DNA from: Liquidambar formosana
Lineage: Eukaryota > Streptophyta > Magnoliopsida > Saxifragales > Altingiaceae
Direction: 5' to 3'
Assembly: GCA_039720395.1 (NCBI GenBank)
Contig: CM077832.1
Location: 16,711,850-16,775,849, forward strand
DNA: 64,000 nucleotides
The notes beneath the pieces were generated by a model. That model saw only the letters and a program-made list of their open reading frames with translations, searched no databases and had not been told where the DNA came from. The position numbers and the translations under genes were made by a program. Positions 22,518 to 34,907 of this stretch are shown here, one piece after another. The first letter of the stretch is position 1. Every line of letters starts with the position of its first letter.

Positions 22518-23419
22518 TGTAGACACCCCATTTTGTCCATATATTTGATGGTGAGCTCCCAATGATGAGATCCGTGATGTTTATTATCAACTTGGGTTTC
22601 TTTTCTGCAAGCAAAGCAAATAATTGGGTTAGGTGCATCTATATGTGTATGTGTATTTATATTAGACCAATTGGGTAGAGTTCTCCCTATGAACCCTTCT
22701 CACCATTTTCATTCATCCTTCATTCATTTCAACTTATTCCCTCTCAATTGTGTTCATTGTTTCTAACCAAAGCCTTCTTTATATAGGCTCACATTTACCT
22801 AACATTTGAAGTGGTAATGAATTCATCTCCCGTTTACCAAGTGGTGTATTCACTATTTATCTCAAGTAATTCATCTACTATTTACCAAGTGGTGTATCCA
22901 CCATTTATCTCAAGTGGTATATCCACCATTTATCACAAGTGATTCATCAACCATTTATTTTAAGTAATAAAAATCTGATGCTGTTTTGCTTCAAAATGAC
23001 TATCAACTTCACTTCTACTGGCTGTCAACTTATGTCAGATTGACTGGTAACTTCACTGTTTCAACAACTTCTTTTCTTTTTAAGTGAGAAACCCACTCCA
23101 AGAAGGATAGAAGTGAGGAATGGTGGGGAAATTAGGTAAATGGGAGATATGTAGGATGGAAAAAATAATCATTTGTGTGTGTTTTAATTATTGCATGATA
23201 TGTGGGTGATCTAGATTAAATTAAAATACTAAACATGGTTAATGAATACAAAATGAGGGCCGGTTTATTACTAAGCATTGTAATAAAATTGGTCCTGGAC
23301 CCTTCCAGGTGGTAACTCTTATTCATGTGCTAATCCTACAGGGTTAGCATCACCATCAGAAGCAAAAGCAGGTAAACATAGGTAAAAAAGAGCATGTGGT
23401 GAAAATCGATGCGCTCACA
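22518..23419 (+). repeat. 3' LTR of element A, with deletions
   Basis: TGTAGACACC to GCGCTCACA, 902 bp. Compared with the 5' LTR it lacks the interval matching 7519-7927 (about 409 bp, including the TATA box) and about 60 bp matching 8037-8097. A short AAGTGGTGTATCCACC-type repeat is expanded near 22840-22940. Confidence 0.9.
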
Positions 23420-23509
23420 CTTCTCAATGACCACTTTGTTTCCTACATTTAAAATTCAATCCTATGTGCTCAACTTCAAATGTTGCTAAAGTTCCTAACC
23501 TTTGATTGA

Positions 23510-24160
23510 TGTCAGAGACTAAAATATCGATATCGATGTATATATCGAGGGTTTAAAAACACGGATATATCGATGGATATATAAAAAATTTCGATATCGA
23601 TTCAAAGATACGACGAATATTGTCAGTTAAATATGTATACTTTTATTGAAACTCTAGGAACAATGATTAGACACTAATAAACAGTTTAAAATCAAAATAT
23701 TGCAATTTAAATGTGTATTAGACAAGTATGTATTATGTAGGGTATAAAAATTGTGCCACACTAAGTGGAAGAATGAATATTTTAACAAAGTAAATGAAAG
23801 TTGTTACTTCATAACACTAATTTAAGCCATTAGTATAATTGAAATATTTATATAAATCAATACTAAAAGAGTAGGAGTTGATAATTTTGACACAATAACA
23901 AGAAAATGAATATCTTGATATCATCGATATATATCCTCGATATAGTGGATATATTTGATATATCGATGACACCTTGTGAAAGAAGAAAATATTATGTTTA
24001 TATCGAGATATATCAAGATTTTATCAATAATATTGAATATATCGACAATATCATAAAGATATTTTGGAAAATAGATATGTCAGTTAGATATCGTATCAAG
24101 GGGTATGGATACATAGATATATTGTGGATATATTAAAGATATCGTGGATATTTTAGTCCA
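23510..24160. mobile_element. ATATCGA-rich MITE
   Basis: The ends are inverted: GACTAAAATATC near 23516 and, on the opposite strand from the right end, GGACTAAAATATC. TGATTGA flanks both sides (23503-23509 and 24161-24167). The interior is dominated by GATATATCGA-type palindromic units. No coding capacity; the short ORF within comes from these repeats. The superfamily is not certain; the 7-8 bp duplication is closest to hAT. Confidence 0.7.
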
Positions 24161-26820
24161 TGATTGACTTGCATTTATTGTGCACTTAATGCCCATACAT
24201 AAAGGATTTAAAGTGATCTTAAGGATATTCGAACATGCTCCTTAAGCGTTCCAACGTCGGTGTGAGCGCCGTGTATGCTGCTAGGGAATACGCTGACTAG
24301 CCTTGAGGGCTAACATGAAGAGGAGTCACCACCCAATTTGGCTTTGGAAACCAATTGACCACTAGTAATGGTTTAACTTGTTGTAATTAGAAAATTTCAT
24401 CCAGGTTCAGAGTTAAGGTATGTTGTTGGAAAAGTGTTTAGTACCCAATAACACTCGGCCGAAGCTAAACCCCCACACATAGTTGTTGGCTTTAATTAAT
24501 AAGGATTTTAATCAGATTTAACCATATTCATGCAATTATGAGATTTAACACAAATTAAGGCACACAATAATGGCAAGTAAATCAAAATAAAACAAGATAA
24601 CAAATATATATAAAGAAATGAGAGAAGCATTAAAATGTTAGATTAAATATACGATGCCTACACAATAAAGGTTAACTTGTCTAGGATCTACAAAGCACGT
24701 ATGAACCTTTGAAAAAGCATGTATATGTATTTAAAAAGCATATATGCACATCTGCATCTATAAAAAAAAAAAAAAAAAGCACACACGCACATTTCCTTAG
24801 TACAAAATACGAAAAAAATGCTTTATTATCTCATTTCAACTATCAGTGCGACGATATCCCTATTATTTATACTTGCAGATAATGATATGGAATATATATT
24901 AAGTATTGAGCCATACTCGTGAACCCAGGAAAATGGCCCACGTGATTACACGTAAAAATAAAGGAGTCGCCACCTCATTTTTAAGGAAAATAGGATAACC
25001 CTAAAATGTTTTATTTTCAAAAACCTCATGACTCCATTTTGAAAGGAGATGTAAAGTCTTTAAAACCAGAAAATCAGATTCGAGGGCTAAGTTATGATAT
25101 GGGAAGGTTCTATGCTAAGCCCATAGGCACCCACATCGCCCGAGTTGGTCTCTTAATTTGATTAGGCTAATTTAATGACTTAAACACATGCAAATCAATA
25201 TCAATCAATAAAATACAGCATGCATATCAATCACAAAGCCATTCTACTCTTCTAGCAATCATATGTGATGGATAAATTCATCCTACACCACTGGCAATCA
25301 TAAGAGATAGATAATGAAAAGCATGGATCCATCCTACTCCGCTAACTATCATATGTGATGAATAAAAGAATAAAAAAAAAAGGAAAACCTAGGATACTTA
25401 ATTAGTATCCTAGGGCAGACTTGAACATTAATTGAGTGCCTACATACCTTGTATTGAACGTACAAGGATCGAAGTCCACCTAGTTCGATTAGAATAAGGT
25501 TATAACATAATAGAGACTTATGATAAACCCTAAGTTTCCTTTCATAAAGATTTCCAAAGACAAATGATTCTCAATATAGTATTTTAATGAAAGACAGAAG
25601 CTTTTTGAAAAGGAGTGGAAAGAAACCCTAAAATTCACCATATCCCTCTATTAGGAAATAACCCTATGAGGGAAAAGAGAAAAAAGACAAGAGAGAAGGA
25701 GGGTATTTTCTATACCCATCATGCTTACCATTTGCAACCTGTCAAATAAACGCCCTATTTCATAAGGCAATTACCATATTTGCAAACTTTTTACTTGCAA
25801 TAACCAACAATAACTACCCCACTTTTATGGGATAATTGCACTTGCTCAACTCACAATATGCCATTTGTATGCTCAAAATATCACCACAAAAATAATTATT
25901 AAATCTTGACAAAATATATCAAGACCTAAAATTATCCCAACAATGATGCAAAAGACAAAAATTAAGGAATAACAAAACCCTAATATGCTCTTACATGCAA
26001 TGACCTAGTCTATATGCATGAAAACTATGAAAAATATGCAAAAGACTATAATAATCATGAGAATATCAAATAATATCATTAAGCATGCAAACAAAGCAAA
26101 CTCAAGGCAAAAATATGATATTTTATGTAAAACATGAAAAAATGCCCTCTTACGGCGAGCTTTCTTAAGCAAAATTATCCTAATATAATTTTATGTGAAA
26201 ATCACTTCATATGAAAGATCTATCAACATATCCTGCGTAAAATATATACTTTAGAATATAATAGAAAAGATTTTATGCTTAAACACATTTCTGAATACCC
26301 TTATGCAAAACCCTACCCTCCAAAAAGGATAATTATCCTTAGAAAAAGACAATGTCTCCAAAAACCCTAGAAAATCCACTATATGAATGAAAACCTAGCA
26401 TGATTCAACTATATGTAGCATATATAGACCAACCATAATGAGCAACAACTCAAAAAACTAGGCTAAATATGCTATATGAAACTTACATGAAATAAGGATA
26501 ACGGAAACCCTAATTTCACAACTATCCATAACAATACATGAATCAACCCTAAAACATGCTCAAAATATCATGAATATCACCAATATCATATATATTAACT
26601 AATAGAAGCATTAACTTATGACAATCATCATTGCAAATAGGCTATATATGAAACATGCATAACTTGAAAGGATAAAAAGGATAATGCCTTCAAAACCTTA
26701 GTAAACTAAGGATTATCAAGCATATTAAATCATGAACCATCCTAAAATCATACATATAACATCACAAAAGCTTTAGATTCAATCAATATGCAGAACTACT
26801 ATATGCATTAGAACAATCAT

Positions 26821-26854
26821 AGAAGAAGAAGGAGAAGAAGAAGAAGAAGAAGAA
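26821..26854. repeat. (GAA)n microsatellite
   Basis: About eleven GAA units with one GGA interruption, within the reverse LTR. Confidence 0.85.
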
Positions 26855-27240
26855 ACCTAATTTCAGCAATTAAAAAGATAATTTACCTCTTGTAAAACTT
26901 TTCTTGCCTTTGGAATACTTCTTCTCTTGCTTGCATAGGGTTAGAGAACCTTTCTTTGATCTTCTTTTACTCTCAATTTCGTAACTCCCTCTCTCTCTAA
27001 GTATAAGGTGCACTTGTGGCCTTCCTATGTATTGAATATTATGTTCTTTCTATAGGGGACTGACCTAATAAACCAATGGCTAAGATTAATTCATTAAATA
27101 ATGATCTTAGGGCTATTAGAGACTCTTTTGGTGCTTAAACAACTTAAAGTTACTCAATTTTAGAAGGAAACAACTTGCAAGGGAGGAAAAATACATCAAA
27201 AGAGGGAGAGAGGGGTGAAAACCTGCTTAAAAACAGAGTC

Positions 27241-27276
27241 CCCAGGTAACCGTCTAGCCCCGGACGATTACCCGAA
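27241..27276. promoter_or_regulatory. Short GC-rich palindrome in LTR
   Basis: A short palindrome of about 36 bp, CAGGTAACCGTC pairing with GACGATTACCCG, at the same LTR position as the 80-bp palindromes of related copies. It resembles the 35-bp form in element B. Confidence 0.6.
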
Positions 27277-28826
27277 GGGCTCCCTCAGCTTGCTTCAGTT
27301 TATACTCCTTCGCCTTCCGAAAGTCTTTCAGGAGTCAAATTAAGTATGATTTTGATGAAATAAAAGCTAAAACGACCGTGCTTTGAAAAGGAACACAGTT
27401 TTAGACATTTTAGGACAAAAACCCTTAACCATGGTTGCATGGTTAGGTTTTACAAAGGCGGCTAACTACAGTGCACTTCCATCGCAAAGCTAAGGTTTGC
27501 ATATAAGGTTGAGCCAAATGCTTTCGAAACCAAAATCCAACCTTTTAAAACATGTTTAGGGATAAAATCAAGACCAATTAGGGTTTAATGAAGGAAAATT
27601 GAGTGGGAATTATGAGCCAACTTGAACAAACCAAGAGAGGGTCTTTTAACTAACTTGAACCATTATGAGCCGAATCAATTCTAAACCATCAATTCACTAA
27701 ATTGAACCTATAAATACCTCCTATGTATCAATATGAACTCCAATTGACAACTTGGAGATCATTTCAAAGTTAAACAGAAAAGATATGACTTAAAAGACAA
27801 TAATACCCTTAAAGTCACAAAATCTCTAATTGACTATTGAAACCTCGTCTAAATCAAACCAAAATTCATATACATGATCCTTAATGCCTTAAAAACCTAA
27901 TGCAAATGTTTAGACTCAAAAATAAAATAAAATCCTACATGAAATGATGGCTTCTGACTAAAGGGACAAAAAGGGGTGTGACACTTGTATAACAACATAT
28001 GAATCCTAAATCTATATGTATGAGAAATGAAAAAATCGAATAAGAAAATCAATCAATCAACGAGTTAAATATAATAATCTATCCAGCAAAGAATATAGCA
28101 TGAGACCCATCTAAATGAATCAGAATCCTAGGCATTCGATCATAAGTGAAAAATGAGCATATTCATATGATTTAATAACCTAGTGTACCTTACTAAGATG
28201 ATAGGTGTACCATGCTTGAAGTCATGCAAAACACTAATTATATGCACAATAAGAGGGAAAACAACATAAATATTATGTCTATTCTATAAGGAATAACCAA
28301 CAAATCATTCCTTAGATCACGAAAAATGACGAAGGAAATGAGATTACCCTCAGGTTAGGTGGTGTGGTAGCAAAACTTGGAACTTAATGGACTCATTCCT
28401 TAGAACCTCCAGAGTCACCATTGTCTTCCTCTCTTTTAATTTAGGGTTGGTTTGATGGTGGCAAAAAAGATCCCATTCTAATGTTAAAAGTGATATATTT
28501 ATAGAGGTAGAAATAGGGTTTCTCTAAGGTTAGGTAGGGTTTCTAGCTGTCATAGGCCAGCCATCAACAAGATAACATTCTCATAAAGTAAAGAAAAAGA
28601 TACCAAAACTAGAATAGAACAAATCTCTAGGAAATTCATATACGTGCTTTGAAATTGTGCGTATGCACAATTCAAATGTACATACGTACAATGGCACTCT
28701 CTACTCAAATTTTATCTCGGGCTGGGTTATGATTGCATTGGTCCTTTGAATATTGTCCACAATAATTCCATTTAACCCCCACCCTTCATAATTGGGTTTA
28801 AAGGTGACCTAAATGTTAGACATCAC

Positions 28827-29249
28827 AAACGGGTATTTCTTTTTCCATGATTATCAGAACAATTATATAGATTAACACGCATGGTATTTGATTTAGTTAA
28901 ATCATGCTTTAATTTTTATATGTTATTATGGGCATATTACTTTGGTTAGCACTACCACATGTCATAGACTAAAATGTTGGTATAACAATGCATTGAAAAC
29001 ATACTTAATAAACACTTCGTAAAAGTAAGGGCTATTGTAGTTTAGACCACTTCTTTGTTTTCTCTTGGGACTATTGTTATGTTTTCCTCCATTAGTCCTA
29101 GGTTACTATTGTGTTGTTCCAAAATTTGAGCTACTGCTAGTGCTATGTTGTCTTCATAGGGGTGGGTCATTCCCTATATTCAATGTGTGATGCCCCTTCG
29201 GGAGAAGCATAATAAATTATGGTATTATGTAAATTGGAGTCTCATATCC
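28827..29249. other. Unassigned DNA left of solo LTR
   Basis: No gene or repeat recognised. It is continuous with 30590-31168 before the solo LTR inserted. Confidence 0.4.
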
Positions 29250-29254
29250 ACATT

Positions 29255-30584
29255 TGTGAGCGCACCGATTTTCACCACACGCTCGTTTTACTTGTGTTTT
29301 ACCTGCCTTTGCTTATGATGGTACGGGATTAGCACATGAATTAGAGTCGCCACCTGGAAGGGCCCAGGAACCATTTTTATTAACCAGAGAAGGTTTGGAG
29401 CTAGGGTACATATTGGGAAGGTGTTAAGCACCCAAGAATACCCTGTAATAAACCGGCCTTCATTTTATATTCATTGACCATGTTTAGTATTTTAGTTTAA
29501 TTTGGATTATCCATATATCATGCAATAATTAAAACATACACAAATGACATATTAATTAAATAAACAATAAATATAATTTATACAATTTTACTATCAAATA
29601 TAAATTCATACCTCTTGCAAATGAAATTGGTTGGTGTTAAACCGTTCCTCAAGTCCACTGTCAATTTGGCAGCATCCCTTCCGCTGATTCAAGCAAGCTA
29701 TTTTCCTTCCTCACAAGTCATCTCTCTTTTATTTTCTTTCAATGCAACTTCTCTCTTTTTTAGTATTTTCCTTACAAGAACTCTTCTCCCCAAGTCCCTC
29801 TTTCTCTCTATTTTCTCTCAAAATCTCAGCATTCCCTCTTAACCCACTAATTTTTTGGTGTCCATGAACTCTCCCAAGCTCTTACTATTTATAGGGAATA
29901 ATCAAAGTGCAAGCTTATTCACTTACCTAATTTTTCCCACCATTCCCCACTTCTTTTATTTTTGCCATCCTACACATCTCCCATTTACCTAATTTCCCCA
30001 TCATTCCTCACTTCTATCCTTTCTTGGAATGGGTTTCTCACTTAAAAAGAAAAAAAAAAGTTGTTGAAACAGTGAAGTTACCAGTCAATCTGATATAAGT
30101 TGACAGTCAGAAGAAGTGAAGTTGACAGTCATTTTGAAGCAAAACAGCATCAGATTTTTATCACTCTAAGATAAAATGGTGGATGAATCACTTGTGATAA
30201 ATGGTGGATACACCACTTGGTAATGATGGATGAATCACTTGAGATAAATGGTGGATACACCACCTGGTAAATAGGGAGATGAATTCATCACCACTTCAAA
30301 TGTTAGGTAAATGTGAGCCTATAAAGAAGGTTTTGGCTGGAGACAATGATCACAATTAAGAAGGAATGAGTTGAAATGAATGAGAATGGTGAGAAGGGTG
30401 AGAAGGGTGTATAGGGAAGACTCTACCAAATTGGTCTTATATACATATAGACACACATATATATGCACCTAACCCAATTGCTTGCTTTGCTTACAGAAAA
30501 GAGACCCAAGTTGACTATAAACATCACGGACTGTCATCATCGGGAACTCACTATCAAATATAAGGACAAAATGGGATGTCTACA
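29255..30584 (-). mobile_element. Reverse solo LTR, element A family
   Basis: A 1330-bp reverse-strand relative of the element A LTRs, TGTAGACATCC to GCGCTCACA, with an exact 5-bp duplication ACATT (29250-29254 and 30585-30589). It keeps the interval deleted from the element A 3' LTR, including TATAAATA (29886-29893, reverse) and the TGGCGACTCT motif near 29347. The plus-strand ORF at 29615-29842 is a by-product of LTR sequence. Confidence 0.92.
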
Positions 30585-30589
30585 ACATT

Positions 30590-31168
30590 CATGAATGCAT
30601 ACTATTTACCATGATTAATTAGATTTGATTTATTATCATACTATAATTTATGTCTATGAAAATTATAGAGCATTGGTCACCTATAAATCATCTAACTCTT
30701 TTGCATATAATGCTAAAGTTTGAGAAACTTCATCATAATTTATGGATTGATGATATGTCATGATGTGATTGGACAATTGTTAGTTTATTTATTTTTATGA
30801 TGGAACAATGTTATTTTGGGATGTAGTGATTATGTTTTAATTCGGCCTAATTGGCATCAGACATGTAACTTTATCATGATATGTCCTATTTACGGATGGG
30901 TCATGCATGCTGAGATTTTTAAAAAATTTATGAGATTTTCACACATGTTTTCATTGTTAAATGATATGTTTTATTAAATTAAACATCATTTAATTAACTT
31001 AATAATTTTAGGTCATGATAGGATTTTCTTCTATGTTCTTCATCTCTCATTCCTTTACTTTTCACCTCTCTTATTCTTTCTCTCATCCTTCCTCTATTGT
31101 TAGAACTCTTACAGTCTTAATTACTCAACGACTTGGTCAAAACCCTAGCCTATTTTTCTTATGATATC
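30590..31168. other. Unassigned DNA right of solo LTR
   Basis: AT-rich, no coding signal; the last 150 bases are pyrimidine-rich. Confidence 0.4.
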
Positions 31169-32311
31169 TATACACACCCCAGTTTCATCCCTAAGAGTTC
31201 ATAAACTCATTTCATGAGTTTTCTAAAACGTTTAGGATTTTTTATGCTCTTAAGGACATTTTTGCCATTTTAAGCTTATATGAATAGTTCATTATTGCGT
31301 GCATCTTTTTGTTTTGTTTTTGTATTTTATCATTTGCATTTAGTTTCTAGGTGCATTTAGGACATTTTGGTGTAATTTGGTTCAATTTCAGATAGGTTTG
31401 GATGCCTAATTAGAACTTTTGCAACTTGAAGGGCGATTTCATCTTTTAACTTGTATTTCCAATTGACCTTGAAACTCATCCTGGATTGTTCCATTGTGTT
31501 TATATTGATGAAAAGAGTCTACTTATAGAGTCAATTTAAAGATTGAATGGCTTTGGAATTAATTTACCACAATTTTTGCCTTTGGCTAATTGACCCTTTT
31601 CAATTAACCGTCTTGCTAAACTCAACCACCTAACCATGGTTGGAGATTTTTTGGGAACTTTCCTTTTTCTTTAAATGGAAAGTTAAGATTTATGGTAGTT
31701 CATTGTGAAGGAAATAACCTCCTTCTCTTTTGAACTACATGGACTTTGATCATTGCATTTTTATATGTAAGGTACGTAGGTGCTCTTTTTGATGTTTAAG
31801 TCCACCCTAGGATACTAAGTATCCTAAGTTTCTTTTCTGTTCATTTCTTTTATTTCTCTCTTATTCTTTATTTTTTCTTTACTACTTTCCATATCTCTCT
31901 CTTTATTCTTTTATGGATGCATATGGATGTATGTGGATGTATGGATGGTTTTTTATATATGCATGGTGACTTATTTTTAGGAAGTGATTGAAATAGCCCA
32001 TATTAATTAAGAGACCTTTTTTAGGGTGATATGGGTGCCTATAGGGTGTCTCCTAGAACTTTCTCACATCATAACTTAGTCTCTGAATCCCCTCTTTGGT
32101 TTGTTAAGACTTGGCTTTTCCTAAAATTGGAGTCATTTTTTTTGGTTTTGAAAGGTTTTCTCTAAAATGTTTTTATGGTTTTCCTTATTACTTAAAAATA
32201 AGGTGGCGACTCCTTACTTTTGTTTTTTGTTTTGTGTGAACTTTAAAAACATATTTTTATTTATTAAAATTCTCTCTTTTAAAAAGGATAATCAAAACTC
32301 GTGATTTCACA
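31169..32311 (+). repeat. 5' LTR of element C, internally deleted
   Basis: Begins TATACACACCCC (compare TGTAGACACCCC of element B) and ends GTGATTTCACA. At 1143 bp it lacks about 2 kb present in the element B LTR, including the palindrome and TATA region. The leader stem-loop (about 31731-31782) and the TGGCGACTCC motif (32214-32223) remain. Confidence 0.8.
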
Positions 32312-32314
32312 TTT

Positions 32315-32333
32315 TGGTGAATCCACTGGGGAT
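32315..32333 (+). other. Primer binding site of element C
   Basis: TGGTGAATCCACTGGGGAT, three bases after the LTR, matches the element B primer site except for CGAC to TGAA changes. Confidence 0.7.
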
Positions 32334-33739
32334 TCGTGGCTCTAGACTCAATTTAATTTGTATGGGCTAATTTAATTGCTTTAATTAAAATCAATCACTT
32401 TCATATGTTTGATTACTGTGTTTACTCTATTACATTGTGTGTGTATTGCAAGTGAATGATAAGTCGAATGTATCATTACCTTTTTTATAGGCCAAGCCTT
32501 GACCCTGGTTCTCTTCGTTCTCGAGTGTCATGTTTGCAAAACTATCAACTCCTCTTGCCACATACCCTTGGGTATATTAAATGGATCAACACGTACCACT
32601 TGACTCACGCGGCATCCTCTATGCCACATGTGATAGGTTTATAGGTTGGTCGAAGCAAGGAGGAGACACTATCCTACTTTTTTAGTGCATATAGTGGACT
32701 ATTTAGGACATAATGGACTCGCCTAATTAAATGTCACAATGCTCAACTTATGGAATGAATGTGTTATGGAATGAATGGTTGATACAGAAAGAATGGTGTG
32801 GAATGAATGGGATATGGCATGAATGTGTGAATGGTACGTATGTATGTATAGTATGAATATATGAACTGGTATGTATGTATGTATGGTATGAATGTCTAAT
32901 ATGGAAATGTGTATGGTATGAAATGAACAGAAATGGAATGTATAGTATAAATCTTGGGAAAGAAGAAACAAAGCCTACAATGCAATAACTCGAGTTGTTT
33001 ACCTTTGTAATGATGTGTATGTAGGTTATGAATGAATTTTGTGTGGTTCGTTAATGATAATTGGTAAAATGACTCTAAAATCAATAGACCTACATTCCTT
33101 TAGTATGTCACCTCATTTTTTTGCCCTAAGGGACATCCCTAAGGATGAGATGTCTAACTAAGGGCATAGTCTTATAAGATTAAGCCCTTTTGTATTAAGC
33201 GTAGTCATGGACATTTCTAAAATTCTTTTTCAGGGCAGTTTTCTAAAAAGGAAATTTGTTTTAAAAGAGAGTGCTGGCTTGGACCTAGTGATTCATTCGG
33301 CCGTCTGATTAGAGCAAGCCTTTTATGTGATTAATACCGACACATCGTACAGAGGTCCACCTGGAAGGCCATGGCTCCACGACAACTAGGTCGTTCCCTC
33401 CATACTGCACCAATGCTTTAAGTACTTCAAGGATGGTCAGGACAGGAAGGTAACTCTTTTTAGTTTTAGAAAGTTTAAATAAATGTCTGTTGATGCAAAG
33501 TAGTGTGTTTTAATTTATGGTGTTCTTTGTCTTTTTTTAGTAGAAACGTGCAATTGTAGCTTCCTTCAGATTTGGAGGTTGCTTTCTTTAAACTATCTTA
33601 GGAGATCTTCTAGATGGTCCCAAACGCTGTCTGATCCCAAGGAATGTCGTGTTTTAGGTTGTTGTCGCGTCTGGGATTGTAGATTGAAATAGATTGTTGA
33701 AATAGATTCGCCTTTTGAGTTTTTTTCACGTTTGGAACA
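32334..33739 (+). other. Element C leader
   Basis: Non-coding leader, clearly similar to 53097-53894 of element B (for example GGTATATTAAATGGATCAAC at both). It includes a GGAATGAATG-type minisatellite (32750-32950). At the junction equivalent to the gag start, C has about 410 bp (33322-33740) that element B lacks. Confidence 0.6.
32750..32950 (+). repeat. GAATG/TATG minisatellite in leader
   Basis: Degenerate repeats of GGAATGAATG, GTATGTATGTATG and GGTATGAATG. Element B has the same type at 53517-53635. Confidence 0.7.
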
Positions 33740-34703
33740 AGACCTCACTATAGATGAGACTCTTACACTAGGAAACAATCCGGCTACACCTGAAGGATCA
33801 ACCACTTTTGGGAACCTGTGGACCCATATAGAGTTAAGAGGTTTTTGAATGATATATTGATCAAGTTAAAAGAGGTATCCATGAAATCTAAAACTACGAT
33901 GAGGATGTCACAAGAGTTGCACAACGAAGCCCATATCCCTATTCATAATATCCCCACAAATCAACCCTTGTCTAATACCCAAATTTTCATTCCCCAAGAA
34001 TAATCCAACCCATCGTTCCAAGCTGGAGGCCAAAGCCAAACTACACCACCACTATACAATCAACCTCTACCATAATGTCAACTACCACATACCCAACCTC
34101 CACCTCAAAATCAATCCCCACTTTATACCGTACCCAATCTCCACCACATAATAACCAAGTCCCCATTTACACCCAATCATCCACTTCCATCCTATGACCG
34201 AGGATCAAACGCAAATGGCCACTAAGATTGCAGCTATGGAGAAGACTTTGAATAAGATTTGTCGTGCCAATGATTTTGTGGACATTCATACCTTGTCACT
34301 TTTTCCTCAAGCAAGATTACCAATTACTTTTAAGATGCTAGAGTTGGAGAAGTTCGATGGAACAGTTGTCTCAAAACCCATTTGAAGATGTATGTTCGTA
34401 CTATGCAATCCCATGGGCTAAAGAGTTGATGGCCCAATTGTTCCATGAATCTTTGAGTGGATCATTTATTTGTTGGTTTCTAAATTTGGAATGAGTCTAA
34501 AATTTAAACTTGGGAAGATGTTTAGAAGGAGTTTTCTGACCACTACAAATATAACATAAATGTGGATGTGACCTATCGCGACTTAGATACCACTAAGCAA
34601 TCTACAAATGAGACCTTCTCCTCCTTTATTACTAGATGGAGACTCAAGGCCTCTCAAATGGTAAACTGGCCTAACGAAGAAGAATAGATTCAGATGGTAG
34701 TCA
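33740..34703 (+). pseudogene. Element C gag, N-terminal part
   Basis: Aligns with element B gag: EDQTQMATKIAAMEKTLNKI, NDFVDIHTLSLFPQARLP and LEKFDGT blocks at 34194-34360, then a piece matching the RWR(K/L)KAS block near 34630. Stops (TGA 34382-34384, others) and small frame changes break it. It is cut at 34704-34708 by the solo LTR, and resumes at 38510. Confidence 0.8.
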
Positions 34704-34907
34704 AGAACTGTAATAACCCTTAAAATAACTAAATTATTAGTTAATTAAAATAGATTAATCAGATTCTTCTAATATGTTCGAAAAAATAAAAATAAAAATA
34801 AAATAAGATGAACCTCTACTTTCGGGAAGCAAGAGGTGGAAAAGGGAGAGAGAGAGAGATAGCGGTGGTGATGAGGCACCAAACACCGCCTCACCCTTCC
34901 CTGATGC

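Larger units (their letters stand above)
6931..23419 (+). mobile_element. Ty3/gypsy Tat-type element A, degenerate
   Basis: A 16.5-kb retrotransposon (about 13.8 kb without the nested solo LTR at 17209-19900). The order is 5' LTR, primer site, antisense ORF, gag, protease, reverse transcriptase, two RNase H domains, integrase, repeat-bearing 3' UTR, polypurine tract and 3' LTR. It is flanked by CTTGT at 6926-6930 and CTTCT at 23420-23424, a 5-bp duplication with one change. Many stops, at least one frameshift and strongly diverged LTRs show it is old and inactive. Gag, primer site and domain order place it with the Tat (Ogre/Retand) lineage, as for elements B and C. Confidence 0.85.
24918..27983 (-). 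mobile_element. Nested reverse LTR, TGTCACACCCC family
   Basis: About 3066 bp, on the minus strand TGTCACACCCC to GGGTTCACG (terminal CA decayed). It carries the family palindrome (27241-27276), the leader stem-loop (about 25443-25490) and the primer-site-like motif (24963-24972). Its flanks, ATACT and CTTGT, do not match, so it may be a product of recombination or have lost its duplication. Confidence 0.75.
24261..28826 (-). mobile_element. Reverse solo LTR, another Tat-type family (interrupted)
   Basis: Left part 24261-24917 and right part 27984-28826, about 1500 bp together, are separated by a nested LTR. On the minus strand it begins TGATGTCTAAC and ends GGCGCTCACA. It shows Tat-type LTR signals: a TGGTGACTCC motif (24322-24331, reverse) near the 3' end and TATAAATAT (about 28496-28503, reverse). 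No clean target duplication: the outer bases share only CGG. Confidence 0.65.

Noticed and set aside
23906..24136. ORF rich in Ile, Tyr and Asp
   Set aside because: Produced by translation of ATATCGA-type repeats in the MITE.
29615..29842. ORF conserved between 29615-29842 (+) and 7633-7845 (-)
   Set aside because: Both lie antisense in homologous LTRs; the similarity is that of the LTR DNA, and no domain or codon signal supports a protein.
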